The notes beneath the pieces were generated by a model. That model did not search any database. It was not told the origin of the DNA and saw only the letters and a list, made by a program, of their open reading frames with translations. Below, in pieces: positions 15,395 to 24,471 of a stretch of DNA of 34,009 bases (the stretch's first letter is position 1; each line of letters starts with the position of its first letter). Origin of the DNA: Chitinophaga pinensis (GTDB lineage Bacteria; Bacteroidota; Bacteroidia; UBA4408); assembly GCA_945872355.1 (NCBI GenBank), contig CAMBZU010000036.1, forward strand, positions 1 through 34,009, written 5' to 3'. The position numbers and the translations under genes were made by a program.

Positions 15395-16693
15395 TTATTT
15401 AACTGCGTTTGATTTTACTTTTTTATAACTTATTAATTTGTCGTAAAAAACACCAATGGGCTGATGATAAACCATAATAGTATAATCATTTTCAGTTTCA
15501 AAGCGGTTGCCTTCAGTAAGCGTTTCATCAGGTTTTTTTGATTTTTTTCCTTTTACCACATACTCATAATTATAAAATCCCTGCTTTAAGTGCAAAACAG
15601 CCCTGTAACCTTTAAAATCGGCATCATACTTCATTTTAAAATCTTCTTTGCATTGCCAATCGCTAAAAGCGCCAAATATATAAACATCACCATCAGTTAA
15701 TGGCGCATCACTCATCAAATAAAAATATACATAAACATAATCAGCATCGGTATTAGGACTATCCCCCAATGTTGTTTTAATGATAAACTTTCCATTGATA
15801 TCTTTTTCAAATGCATAACGTTTGAATCCTCTTTTTTCATCGTTGTATAAATGAATGTGCGAAACATTAGCACTATCAACTCTTATTTTATTGATTCTGA
15901 TATCAGGACTTCGCAATGCTTGCACATTAAAATACCTGAATTCTTTTCCTCCATTAAAGGTATTTTCTTCATCATAACTGTAGTCTAGTTCTTTGTCCCT
16001 AATAAAAACAGGCTTTAAATCTTCAACCTTTGAATCAAAGCGATCATTTTGCATCAAAACAACTTTTAGATCGTTTAGCGGGTCTAAAATTTTATAGTAA
16101 TTTGAACTTATTTTAAAATCAACTTCCTGCTTTAAAAATCGATATTCATTAAGTGTTGCAGGATGAATATCAAAGACAATATCAACTTCCTCTTCATACA
16201 CCATAAACCTTCGGGTAATTGCCACTTGATCTTGATCTCCATCTAAAAAAACTTTTAAAACATAGTTGCCACTTTTTGTAATTTTAAGCACCTCTGTAGG
16301 CATCAGTAACTGATAATGTGTGTATTGTTGTATGGTATTAAAAGAACGTTTTATATCTGAAATTTGATCTTCAGTATAACCTTCAATATAATCAGAAGGC
16401 GTTATATTTGTTGGATTCCAAGCCGCATCACAATGTACTACGGTGTAGTTGTATGTTTTATAATCGTTATCAAAATCATCGAAACCAAAATTCAACTTTT
16501 CATCACTATTTAATCGTATAGCAGGAAAGCCAGTTTCCCAGCCATTAAAATAAAAAAGTACGGTTTTAATGTTGGAGGAATAAATATAATCTTCATACAA
16601 CAACGTTGTTTTAGCATAATCATCCTTTGCGGCGCGAACATTACTTATGGTGAAGCAAAGTAATATGCTAAAAATAAGTTTAATTAATTTCAT
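15395..16693 (-). CDS. DUF5103 type IX secretion system plug protein
   Basis: A 432-residue secreted protein with a signal peptide (about 1-21) and the DUF5103 architecture. The N-terminal beta domain contains FYFNGWETGFPAIRLNSDEKLNFGFDDFD, the diagnostic YNYTVVHCDAAWNPTNITPSDYIEGY and the FMVYEEEVDI junction. A central region (DIHPATLNEYRFLKQEVDF to YFNVQALRSPDIRI) and a C-terminal carbohydrate-binding-like domain (GDVYIFGAFSDWQ, YNYEYVVKG) follow. In Flavobacterium johnsoniae a DUF5103 protein plugs the periplasmic side of the SprA outer-membrane translocon. The gene's start overlaps the end of the solute-binding protein gene by 14 nt, so the two are translationally coupled. Confidence 0.85.
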   Translation of the reverse strand: MKLIKLIFSILLCFTISNVRAAKDDYAKTTLLYEDYIYSSNIKTVLFYFNGWETGFPAIRLNSDEKLNFGFDDFDNDYKTYNYTVVHCDAAWNPTNITPSDYIEGYTEDQISDIKRSFNTIQQYTHYQLLMPTEVLKITKSGNYVLKVFLDGDQDQVAITRRFMVYEEEVDIVFDIHPATLNEYRFLKQEVDFKISSNYYKILDPLNDLKVVLMQNDRFDSKVEDLKPVFIRDKELDYSYDEENTFNGGKEFRYFNVQALRSPDIRINKIRVDSANVSHIHLYNDEKRGFKRYAFEKDINGKFIIKTTLGDSPNTDADYVYVYFYLMSDAPLTDGDVYIFGAFSDWQCKEDFKMKYDADFKGYRAVLHLKQGFYNYEYVVKGKKSKKPDETLTEGNRFETENDYTIMVYHQPIGVFYDKLISYKKVKSNAVK

Positions 16694-18338
16694 TTGCCTT
16701 CTTTTTTTTTACCGATTTAAGCTGTAATAAATTCAACGGATTTCCTCTTAAACCATTAATGTTGTTATGATAAAAAAACACTGCATCATCATAATACAGC
16801 GGCACTACAGGTGATTCATTAATAATAATTGCTTCCATGCGATTAAAATTACTTTGCAGCTCTTTGTTGCTTATCATTGTTAAACTAACTTCATACAATG
16901 AATCGAAAACGGCATTACTGAAATGCGTATAATTGGGACCGTTGGGGCTAAAATTGCCACTATAAAAAACCGACATATAATTTTCTTTATCAGCATAATC
17001 GGCCACCCATGATTTTCTAAAAAAGGCTGCTTTATTGTTGGCAATTAACTCGCTATTTATGGCTGGCAACAAAACTTCAACTTTTATTTTTATTCCAAGT
17101 TGCGACAATTCACTTTGTATATATTCGCAAACATCAAGATAGACGGCTGTGGTAATTAATTGAATTTCTGGCAAGTTTTTACCTTCAGGAAAACCAGCCT
17201 CTAATAAAAGTTGTTTTGCTTTTTCAGGTTGAAAGGTAAAGCCTACAATTGTTGTATCAAACCAAGGCATACCTTTAGGGATGAAGCCATTGATAGCTGC
17301 AACCCCAATATTGTTGCGTAAATAAAGTACCATTTTTTTTCTGTCAAATCCGTAGTTAATTGCTTTACGAATTTTTGTTTGCTGTGCTTTTGAAAGTTTC
17401 CCTAAACCCTCAGCATTATCTAAATTAAAACCCAAATAATCGGTTTTTAAAAAAGATATTTTCGACATATTGATATTTGATTTGTACTTGTTTTGGAGCA
17501 TGCCAGTTCTTGTAAGCAGTTCATCTTTATAACTAGCATCAATGCCCGACATAAAATCAAAATTACCTTTTACAAATTCTAAAAATGCAGTTTGACGGTC
17601 TTTTAAAAATGAGATATTAATGGCATCTAAAAAAGGCATTCTATTGCCTTCAAATTTTTCAAAATAATTTGTATTTTTTAGCAACACCATTTTTTCACCT
17701 TCGGCCCAAAATTTAAAAGTAAAAGGGCCTGTTCCAATAGGATTATTTCTAAAATCTTTTTTATAATGTTCTGCCACTTCCTTTGGCACCACGCTGCAAT
17801 AAGGCATGCTTAACAAATTTAAAAATGGCCTGTAGGGTTTGCTCAGCGTTAACACTAAAGTTGTATCGTTGGTTGCTTCAATTAAGTATTGATTTTCCTT
17901 TTTTGCCACAGCATTCAACACCCAAACACCAGGTGAAGCAATAGCGGGATCGAGCATACGGTTAAAGCTATAAACAAAATCAAGCGCTGTCACTTTTCTA
18001 CCTTTCCCTTTTAAAAATAAAGGATGATCATGAAAATAAACATCATTGCGCAGATGAAAAACATAGTTTAAACCATCATTACTTATATCCCAACTATGAG
18101 CTATACAAGGCATCACAGCTAGCGTATCATTTAGTTGCACTAAGCCATTAAAGAGTTGATTTACTGCCCAAATATTTTCGGTGCGATTGCTGAAAGCAGG
18201 ATCTAATGAAGTAATACCAGCTGATTCATTGTATTTAAAAACGGTTTTATTTGAATGCGCAATTGGATCAGTGCAGCTGCATAAGGCAAGGCCAAAACCA
18301 AATGCAATTAAAATGCTATATTTAATTTGATTATTCAA
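16680..18338 (-). CDS. ABC transporter substrate-binding lipoprotein, family 5 (peptide type)
   Basis: A 552-residue SBP_bac_5 protein, like OppA/DppA, that would capture peptides or similar solutes. A type II signal peptide ends in LCSC with lipidated Cys22. The domain hallmarks follow: GITSLDPAFSNRTENIWAVNQLFNGLVQL, the strand VFHLRNDVYFHD, and ALDFVYSFNRML. Later come GTGPFTFKFWAEGEKMVLLKN, IRKAINYGFDRKKM and ESPVVPLYYDD. No permease or ATPase for this protein is present in the window. It lies 13 nt after the porin gene and overlaps the plug gene by 14 nt, so it is embedded in an envelope operon rather than an import operon. Confidence 0.88.
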   Translation of the reverse strand: MNNQIKYSILIAFGFGLALCSCTDPIAHSNKTVFKYNESAGITSLDPAFSNRTENIWAVNQLFNGLVQLNDTLAVMPCIAHSWDISNDGLNYVFHLRNDVYFHDHPLFLKGKGRKVTALDFVYSFNRMLDPAIASPGVWVLNAVAKKENQYLIEATNDTTLVLTLSKPYRPFLNLLSMPYCSVVPKEVAEHYKKDFRNNPIGTGPFTFKFWAEGEKMVLLKNTNYFEKFEGNRMPFLDAINISFLKDRQTAFLEFVKGNFDFMSGIDASYKDELLTRTGMLQNKYKSNINMSKISFLKTDYLGFNLDNAEGLGKLSKAQQTKIRKAINYGFDRKKMVLYLRNNIGVAAINGFIPKGMPWFDTTIVGFTFQPEKAKQLLLEAGFPEGKNLPEIQLITTAVYLDVCEYIQSELSQLGIKIKVEVLLPAINSELIANNKAAFFRKSWVADYADKENYMSVFYSGNFSPNGPNYTHFSNAVFDSLYEVSLTMISNKELQSNFNRMEAIIINESPVVPLYYDDAVFFYHNNINGLRGNPLNLLQLKSVKKKKANEIN

Positions 18339-18351
18339 TTTTGCAAGTGAA

Positions 18352-20250
18352 TTAATTAATGAAAAGCCAATTTAATCCCAATTTAAAAGTAAAACCAGGC
18401 ATGGCATAATATGGACTAAAAAAATAAGGTTCAGTAAAAACGGTGCTTAATTGTTCTAATCTCACAAAGGCTTGTACCGTTTTAATCTTAAAAGCAATAA
18501 AAACATCTGCTACAGGCAAGTTACCTGTTTTAAATTTGGTTTGATAAAAGAACTGGTTGGTTGAAGCCATATAAGCATAAGGGCGATAACTGTTTAACCA
18601 AAAAATATCTGTACCCATTTGAAACCAAAGTTGTCGTTTAAAAATACGGCTTTCGAAGAATAAGGAAGTTTTAGTATAATATTTTGGCAAGCCGAAATAT
18701 TGCGCTTTATTGTTTTCTAACTGAAATAATACTTCTGGCACAAAACGAAGTGCCTTCCATTTAAAAATTTTAAAATACTTTACTTGTAATAAATTGCTGC
18801 TAACATTGAGTTGAGTGGGTAGCGCAAGACTATCTAAAAAAACATAATTAGCAATGATACTGTATTGGAGAAATAAATTTCCTGCCATTTTATGAGCTAC
18901 CTCTGCATTAAAAAAAGTATGATTAATGGCTTTAAACTGCTTGTTCCAAGCAAAATTATTTGAGGTGTAAAAGTTGTTTATCACTTCTGGATTCACTTGA
19001 TTGGCGCCTGCTTGCAAGTTCCATTTAAATGATTTTGTAGGCAATGCATATACAGTAAACAATGCCTGATAATTGCCCTTGTTGTATCCATTTAAAAAAT
19101 ATTTCACTTCTGCTTTTGCTCTTAAAAAATAAAAATTCTTAGCTAGGAGCGCCTTTGCATAGCTTGTAAAATAATTTTTTTTATAATCATTAAGTGTAAC
19201 ATCAAGATTCTCGATGCCGCCCTGCAACTCATAGCCAATATGATTATCTATTGCATGGCCAGCCATTGTATTAAAAATAGCAACACTGGCTTTGGTTTTT
19301 TGCGCTCTTAATTTATCTTTAAACTGGTCTTTTGTAATGTAAAAATTGTTGTAATAAGAAGTATCAACAAACTGGTCTTGGTATTGTCTGAAATACTCTT
19401 GATAACGGCCATAAATTGCAATTTTGTTTAAAGAAGCACTTGAATCGCGCAAAGCAATGCGTTCTGTTTTTTTTAATTTACGATCTAATCCAAAAATTTG
19501 TTTGGTATAAACATCTGAACCATACAATTGATGCTTGGCATTACTCAAATAAACAGGAATGAGGGCCTTATCTCTTAATTGAGGGTAGGCGTAGGAATAT
19601 GCTGAATCGGGTTGAAGACCACCATTTAATTCAGCAACAATTCTGTTGTAGGTGTAACTAAAAAATCCGCTGTACCTCCCATTGTTTGAAAGATAAGAAC
19701 TAAAGGCCTGAAAAGCTACTGTATTTGCTTGTTGTTTGTTGTAATAACCTGAACTTCGTATTCCATTAATTTTAAATCCAATATTTAAGGCAGGTATAAT
19801 TTGTTGACTATGCAATAGCTCCACTACTTGTTCTTTTTTGCTTCCAATTACCGCTTTAACAGTAGTGATGGGGTAATATGTATGCATAAACTGCACTTCA
19901 TTATTGTTTAAATATATGCCATCATATTGGTTGTTGGCAAAATTTAAACCATCAAAAACAAGCGGCTGGTAGAACACATTTCTGGCTGGCAAGGTAACAT
20001 GCCCCGTTACATTGTAAAAATTATTGCTTTTAAAAAGTGTGTTGTAACGATGTAATTCATTTAAGCTGGTATCAAGCAATTGAAATTTTGAAAAATCATC
20101 GTTAAAAAAATAAGGCACCGAATCGAGCGCAACTTTTGAAGAATCAATTTTTGCTAATCCATAACTTGGCAAAGCAGCAATTATAAAAAGCCAACAAAGC
20201 AAGCTAATCTTATAAATTAATTTTATTTCTATTTTATATTTTCTTTCCAC
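18352..20250 (-). CDS. Putative porin (Porin_10-like outer-membrane beta-barrel protein)
   Basis: A 632-residue protein with a signal peptide (about residues 10-33, cleavage near SYGLA). A periplasmic-type N-terminus follows (LLDTSLNELHRYNTLFKSNNFYNVTGHV), then many short alternating amphipathic strands rich in Tyr/Phe/Asn with tight turns. This is how the Bacteroidota 'putative porin' family looks; the chain ends in LGLNWLFIN. No plug domain and no TonB box are visible. The frame has no ATG near the N-terminus, so translation begins at GTG 20250, just behind a matching promoter. It is the first gene of the five-gene operon. Family placement is by overall pattern and is less certain than for its neighbours. 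Confidence 0.65.
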   Translation of the reverse strand: MERKYKIEIKLIYKISLLCWLFIIAALPSYGLAKIDSSKVALDSVPYFFNDDFSKFQLLDTSLNELHRYNTLFKSNNFYNVTGHVTLPARNVFYQPLVFDGLNFANNQYDGIYLNNNEVQFMHTYYPITTVKAVIGSKKEQVVELLHSQQIIPALNIGFKINGIRSSGYYNKQQANTVAFQAFSSYLSNNGRYSGFFSYTYNRIVAELNGGLQPDSAYSYAYPQLRDKALIPVYLSNAKHQLYGSDVYTKQIFGLDRKLKKTERIALRDSSASLNKIAIYGRYQEYFRQYQDQFVDTSYYNNFYITKDQFKDKLRAQKTKASVAIFNTMAGHAIDNHIGYELQGGIENLDVTLNDYKKNYFTSYAKALLAKNFYFLRAKAEVKYFLNGYNKGNYQALFTVYALPTKSFKWNLQAGANQVNPEVINNFYTSNNFAWNKQFKAINHTFFNAEVAHKMAGNLFLQYSIIANYVFLDSLALPTQLNVSSNLLQVKYFKIFKWKALRFVPEVLFQLENNKAQYFGLPKYYTKTSLFFESRIFKRQLWFQMGTDIFWLNSYRPYAYMASTNQFFYQTKFKTGNLPVADVFIAFKIKTVQAFVRLEQLSTVFTEPYFFSPYYAMPGFTFKLGLNWLFIN

Positions 20251-20267
20251 AACACGAATAAGGAGTG

Positions 20268-20294
20268 CAAAAATACCATAATTTATATACCAAA
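20268..20294 (-). promoter_or_regulatory. Promoter of the porin-SBP-plug-OsmC-FAH operon
   Basis: On the minus strand a perfect -7 box TATTTTTG (20275-20268) lies 17 nt before the GTG start. Possible -33 elements are TTTG (20294-20291), only 15 nt away, or TTG (20302-20300), 24 nt away. Both are at the edge of the accepted spacing. Confidence 0.5.
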
Positions 20295-20468
20295 TAGGCC
20301 AAGAATTTGCTTTGTTACTAATAATTTATTTGTGCTAATAATACCTGTTATCAATTTATTTGGTGTTTGATAAAGATCATGCTGCTAAAGGTTTATAAGC
20401 AACTTATTATTTTAACCCAATTTAACCATTGTTTATTCTTTTTAAATGCGATTAAGTCAATGAAATAC

Positions 20469-20476
20469 TAAATTTG
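20469..20476 (+). promoter_or_regulatory. Putative -7 box of the S41 protease gene
   Basis: TAAATTTG matches TAnnTTTG and lies 71 nt before the ATG at 20548. No -33 TTG at standard spacing was found. Confidence 0.45.
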
Positions 20477-20547
20477 CATCATACAATGAAGTAATTATTT
20501 ATTTTTTTGTATTGATAAAAAATTTTAATCGCAACAAACAGTTTGAT

Positions 20548-22248
20548 ATGCAAGGTCTAAAACAATATTTTACAAGAAAAATAAAAGTGTTTTTTTTGGT
20601 GTTTGGTTTTATTGCATTGGGCTTGTTTAGTTCAAGCTATGTTGATGATTATTTTGATATTTCTAAAAACTTAGAAATCTTTACTTCCGTTTTCCGACAA
20701 GTAAATGCTTATTATGTTGATGAAACAAAACCAGGTGAATTGGCTAAAATAGGCATTGATGCGATGCTAAAGAATTTGGATCCATACACCACCTATATCC
20801 CCGAATCAGAAATTGAGGATTATCGTTTTATGACAACAGGGCAGTATGGAGGCATTGGTTCCTTAATTAGAAAAAAAGGTGAGTATATTGTAATTTCAGA
20901 GCCATATGAAGGCTTTGCGGCCTTTAAAAGTGGCTTATTGGCAGGAGATACTTTGTTGATGGTTGATGGTAAATCGGTTAAGAATAAGAAGACCGATGAA
21001 ATGAGTAAAATTTTAAAAGGCCAGCCAGGCACAACAATTACCGTTATAATTAAAAGAGACGGCAAAGAAATAGAGAAAAAAATTACAAGAGAAGAAATAA
21101 AAGTAAAAGCTGTGCCCTATTTTGGTTTGCTCGAAGAGGGTGTTGGATATATAATATTAACAAGCTTTACAGAAAATTGTGCGAAAGAAATTAACGATGC
21201 ATTAGACTCTTTAAAGAAAAACAACAATATAAAATCTTTAGTGCTTGATTTAAGAAATAACCCAGGAGGATTGCTGCATGAATCAGTAAACATTGCTAAC
21301 TTATTTGTTGAAAAAGGCGAAGAAATTGTAAGTACAAAAGGAAAAGTAGCAGAATGGCAAAAAAGCTATAAAGCGCTTAATAATGCCTTCGATAAAGACA
21401 TCCCATTAATTGTTTTGGTAAATAAAGGTTCGGCTTCTGCATCTGAAATAGTTTCGGGAAGTTTACAAGATTTAGATAGAGCCGTAATAATGGGGCAACG
21501 CACCTTTGGTAAAGGCTTGGTTCAAACAACCAAAAACCTAACCTACAATTCAAAATTAAAAGTTACCACAGCCAAATACTATGTGCCTAGCGGCCGATGC
21601 ATACAAGCATTGGACTATAGCCATAGAAACGCTGATGGCAGTGTTGGAAAAGTGGCAGATTCTTTAATGAAATCATTTAAAACTAGGGCAGGCAGAACAG
21701 TGCTTGATGGTGGAGGCATAAAGCCTGATATAACAGTTAAAACAACTGATGCCAGCGCTATTGCAAGAACACTTGAAAACAAATTATTGATTTTCGACTT
21801 TGCAGTACAATACCGAAAAAAGCATCCAAACATTGCATCAGCAAGCGCTTTTAAAATTAACGATGTTGATTACACCGATTTTTTAAGTTTCATTCAAGGA
21901 AAGGATTTTACCTATACAACCAGTACCGAAAAAGTATTTAAAGAATTAAAAAAGACCATTGAAGAAGAGCAGTATTTTGATGCTGTAACTGAAGAATATC
22001 AGTCTTTAGCACAAAAAGTATCACATCATGAACAGGAAGATTTAATTACTTTTAAGGAAGATATCAAAAAAATTATTGAGCGTGAAATTGTAACGCAATA
22101 TTATTATCAAAAAGGTAAAATTCAATATGCATTATCCAACGATTTGGAAGTTAAAAATGCACTTGCTTTGTTTAAAGATGAGGCAAAATTTAAGGCTATT
22201 TTAGCAGGAACTTTTGTAGAAAAAGTTGAAGACCTTGACAAACAATAA
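20548..22248 (+). CDS. S41 family C-terminal processing peptidase
   Basis: A 566-residue periplasmic serine protease of the CtpA/Prc type, anchored by one N-terminal membrane segment (about 14-30, VFFLVFGFIALGLF). In order it has an N-terminal helical domain (FRQVNAYYVDE) and a PDZ domain (about 100-190, including GLLAGDTLLMVDGKSV). The S41 core carries GSASASE at 294-300 with the nucleophilic serine and FGKGLVQT with the general-base lysine K322. A C-terminal helical tail of about 150 residues follows. The ATG at 20548 gives the standard N-terminus; an in-frame TTG at 20512 would only add a charged stretch. It converges with the DAHP synthase gene, with 5 nt between stop codons. Confidence 0.92.
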   Translation: MQGLKQYFTRKIKVFFLVFGFIALGLFSSSYVDDYFDISKNLEIFTSVFRQVNAYYVDETKPGELAKIGIDAMLKNLDPYTTYIPESEIEDYRFMTTGQYGGIGSLIRKKGEYIVISEPYEGFAAFKSGLLAGDTLLMVDGKSVKNKKTDEMSKILKGQPGTTITVIIKRDGKEIEKKITREEIKVKAVPYFGLLEEGVGYIILTSFTENCAKEINDALDSLKKNNNIKSLVLDLRNNPGGLLHESVNIANLFVEKGEEIVSTKGKVAEWQKSYKALNNAFDKDIPLIVLVNKGSASASEIVSGSLQDLDRAVIMGQRTFGKGLVQTTKNLTYNSKLKVTTAKYYVPSGRCIQALDYSHRNADGSVGKVADSLMKSFKTRAGRTVLDGGGIKPDITVKTTDASAIARTLENKLLIFDFAVQYRKKHPNIASASAFKINDVDYTDFLSFIQGKDFTYTTSTEKVFKELKKTIEEEQYFDAVTEEYQSLAQKVSHHEQEDLITFKEDIKKIIEREIVTQYYYQKGKIQYALSNDLEVKNALALFKDEAKFKAILAGTFVEKVEDLDKQ

Positions 22249-22253
22249 CTAAG

Positions 22254-23381
22254 TTATTTTTTAGTAGTTTCTTTTACACTTGTTTTAATGCTTTGCCACT
22301 GACTTTGCACTGTAATTGATTCATCGTGTATCAATTGGTAAATAGCCTTCACAAAATTTTCATTTAACCCAAGCGCAGTGCCATTTTTGATTTGACTTCT
22401 CAATGTTTTTTTCCATCTTCTAATTTGCAAAATGGTAACATTATTTTCTTGTTTATACTTTCCAATTTGTTCTGAAAAACCTATACGCTTGGCAAAAAGC
22501 TGTATCAATTCATCATCAATAGCATCTATGTTATTTCTGAGTAGTTTTAGTTCATCAGAATGATCATCAATTTCATTTTCAGATTGCCCAATGCGCAGGC
22601 CATTTAAAAGTTCTTTAAGCGTTTCGGGCGTAATTTGCTGTTTGGCATCACTTAGCGCTAAATCAGGCATAAAGTGCGTTTCTATCATTAAACCATCCAT
22701 ATCTAAATCCATGGCACGCTGTGCTATAAAAGCCAATAATGTTCTGTTGCCTGCAATATGGCTTGGATCGCAAAACAAGGGCAAATCGGGCATAGCGCTT
22801 TTTAGTTGAATAGGAATTTCCCAAGCTGGGTCGTTTCTAAATTGCGAATGGCCATATTGATGAAAACCGCGGTGTACGGCTGCTACATCATTAATTCCTG
22901 TGTTTAAAATTCTTTCGATGGCTCCAATCCACAGATTAACATCCGGGTGAATAGGGTTTTTAATTAACACTGGCACTTGTTTTACGCCATTTAAAGCCTG
23001 TGCTAATTCCTGCACCGAGAAAGGATTTACAACCGTTCTGGCACCAATCCACATCATATCTACTTTATGTTTAAGCGCTAACTCCACATGTAATGGAGTT
23101 GCAACCTCAACTGCAAATCTGAGTCCGGTTTGCGCTTTCATTTCATTCAGCCAAACAAGTGCCTCCTCTCCTACTCCTTCAAAACTTCCAGGACGTGTGC
23201 GTGGTTTCCAAACACCAGCTCTAAAAATGGCATTGGGGTAATTGGCTGCTATTCCTTTAGCGGTATGAAGCAATTGTGCAGGACTTTCAGCACTGCATGG
23301 ACCTGCAATCAGGAAAGGTTTTCCCGGCTGATTCATCCATGTGAAGAGATTGTTTTTCAAAATTATTTTTATATCAAACAA
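22254..23381 (-). CDS. Bifunctional 3-deoxy-7-phosphoheptulonate synthase / chorismate mutase type II
   Basis: First enzyme of aromatic amino-acid synthesis fused to the chorismate-to-prephenate step. The N-terminal DAHP synthase (type I-beta, about residues 20-265) has GPCSAES (27-33), FRAGVWKPRTRPGSFEGVG, AVEVATPLHVELA, MMWIGARTV, VLIKNPIHPDV and CDPSHIAGNR. The C-terminal chorismate mutase (about 280-360) begins LLRNNIDAIDDELIQLFAKRIGFSEQIGKYK. Related fusions in Prevotella and Porphyromonas are feedback-controlled by prephenate through the mutase domain. The start is unusual: upstream of the conserved Trp15 no ATG exists, so TTG 23381 (or TTG 23360) must be used unless the ATG at residue 16 is real. 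A large hairpin ends just before the start. Confidence 0.9.
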   Translation of the reverse strand: MFDIKIILKNNLFTWMNQPGKPFLIAGPCSAESPAQLLHTAKGIAANYPNAIFRAGVWKPRTRPGSFEGVGEEALVWLNEMKAQTGLRFAVEVATPLHVELALKHKVDMMWIGARTVVNPFSVQELAQALNGVKQVPVLIKNPIHPDVNLWIGAIERILNTGINDVAAVHRGFHQYGHSQFRNDPAWEIPIQLKSAMPDLPLFCDPSHIAGNRTLLAFIAQRAMDLDMDGLMIETHFMPDLALSDAKQQITPETLKELLNGLRIGQSENEIDDHSDELKLLRNNIDAIDDELIQLFAKRIGFSEQIGKYKQENNVTILQIRRWKKTLRSQIKNGTALGLNENFVKAIYQLIHDESITVQSQWQSIKTSVKETTKK

Positions 23382-23438
23382 AAAACAAAAGCAATAAGTT
23401 CACTATAATATTAAAAATATGATGAAATTATTGCTTTT
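23380..23438 (-). terminator. Large hairpin with T-run between the DHS-like gene and the DAHP synthase start
   Basis: On the plus strand AAAAGCAATAAGTTCA (23387-23402) pairs with TGAAATTATTGCTTTT (23423-23438), 15 of 16 positions, with an inner 5-bp helix (ATATT/AATAT). On the minus strand the hairpin is followed by a T-run (23385-23380) that merges into the TTG start codon of the DAHP synthase. It has terminator form for the upstream deoxyhypusine-synthase-like gene, and could also act as an attenuator for the downstream gene. Confidence 0.6.
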
Positions 23439-23440
23439 AG

Positions 23441-23460
23441 TCAACTATATTATTAGTTGA
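23441..23460. repeat. Short palindrome after the DHS-like gene
   Basis: TCAACTA and TAGTTGA form a 7-bp stem around TATTAT. It is located 13 nt past the stop codon of the deoxyhypusine-synthase-like gene and directly before the larger hairpin. No T-run follows. Confidence 0.4.
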
Positions 23461-23473
23461 AACACTAAAGTTA

Positions 23474-24451
23474 TTACCAACCCAAAATCCAAGCAAACAT
23501 AAGCGGCGCAACAATAGTAGCATCACTTTCAACAATAAATTTAGGTGTATTAATATCTAATTTGCCCCATGTAATTTTTTCGTTAGGTACAGCACCAGAA
23601 TAAGAACCATAACTTGTAGTTGAATCACTAATTTGGCAGAAATAAGACCAAAAAGGCACATCATGCCATTCTAAATCTTGATACATCATGGGCACCACAC
23701 AAATAGGAAAATCGCCTGCAATACCGCCACCAATTTGAAAAAAGCCAACACCTTTTCCAGCAGAATTATTTCTGTACCATTCGCTCAACCAAACCATGTA
23801 TTCAATACCATTTTTAACGGTTGAAGCTTTCAATTCATTTTTAATAACGTAAGAGGCAAAAATATTGCCCATGGTACTGTCTTCCCAACCTGGCACTACA
23901 ATTGGTAAATTGCGCTGTGCAGCAGCTAACATCCAACTGTTTTTAGGATCTATTTCATAATATTGTTCTAGTTCGCCACTCAATAAAATTTTATACATGT
24001 ATTCATGCGGAAAAAAGCGTTCTCCATTATCTTCAGCATCTTTCCAAATTTTATGAATGTGTTTTTGCAAACGTCTAAATGCTTCTTCTTCAGGAATACA
24101 AGTATCAGTTACGCGGTTGTAATGATTTTCTAATAAATCCCATTCTTCTTGTGGTGAAAGATCACGATAGTTTGGAACACGCTTATAATGACTGTGTGCG
24201 ACCAAATTCATAATGTCTTCCTCCAAATTAGCACCAGTACAACTAATGATATCTACTTTTCCCTGACGGATCATTTCAGCTAAAGATTTCCCAAGCTCAG
24301 CAGTACTCATAGCGCCCGCAAGTGTAACCATCATTTTTCCACCTTCGGTAAGATGGGTTTCATAGCCTTTAGCAGCATCAACTAATGCTGCAGCGTTAAA
24401 ATGCAAAAAATTATTTTCAATAAACTGAGAAATGGGTCCCTTTGTGGTCAT
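23474..24451 (-). CDS. Deoxyhypusine-synthase-family protein (bacterial type)
   Basis: A 325-residue NAD-dependent aminobutyl-transferase-type protein. It contains the fold's hallmarks: MMVTLAGAMSTAELGKSLAEMI, DIISCTGANLEEDI, PIVVPGWEDSTMGNIFASYV, FFQIGGGIAGDFPICVVPMM and SGAVPNEKITWGKLDI. The last segment corresponds to the region of the eukaryotic enzyme bearing the catalytic lysine; here it is K297. Bacteria have no hypusine-containing eIF5A, and characterised bacterial relatives act on polyamines (homospermidine synthase-like). The true substrate here is unknown. A perfect Bacteroidota promoter precedes the gene. Confidence 0.88.
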   Translation of the reverse strand: MTTKGPISQFIENNFLHFNAAALVDAAKGYETHLTEGGKMMVTLAGAMSTAELGKSLAEMIRQGKVDIISCTGANLEEDIMNLVAHSHYKRVPNYRDLSPQEEWDLLENHYNRVTDTCIPEEEAFRRLQKHIHKIWKDAEDNGERFFPHEYMYKILLSGELEQYYEIDPKNSWMLAAAQRNLPIVVPGWEDSTMGNIFASYVIKNELKASTVKNGIEYMVWLSEWYRNNSAGKGVGFFQIGGGIAGDFPICVVPMMYQDLEWHDVPFWSYFCQISDSTTSYGSYSGAVPNEKITWGKLDINTPKFIVESDATIVAPLMFAWILGW

Positions 24452-24471
24452 AATATTAAAATTTTAGGGCG

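Noticed and set aside
22246-22265. AATAA/TTATT mini-hairpin between the convergent protease and DAHP synthase genes
   Set aside because: Only 5 A-T pairs; too weak to call a terminator despite the following T's.
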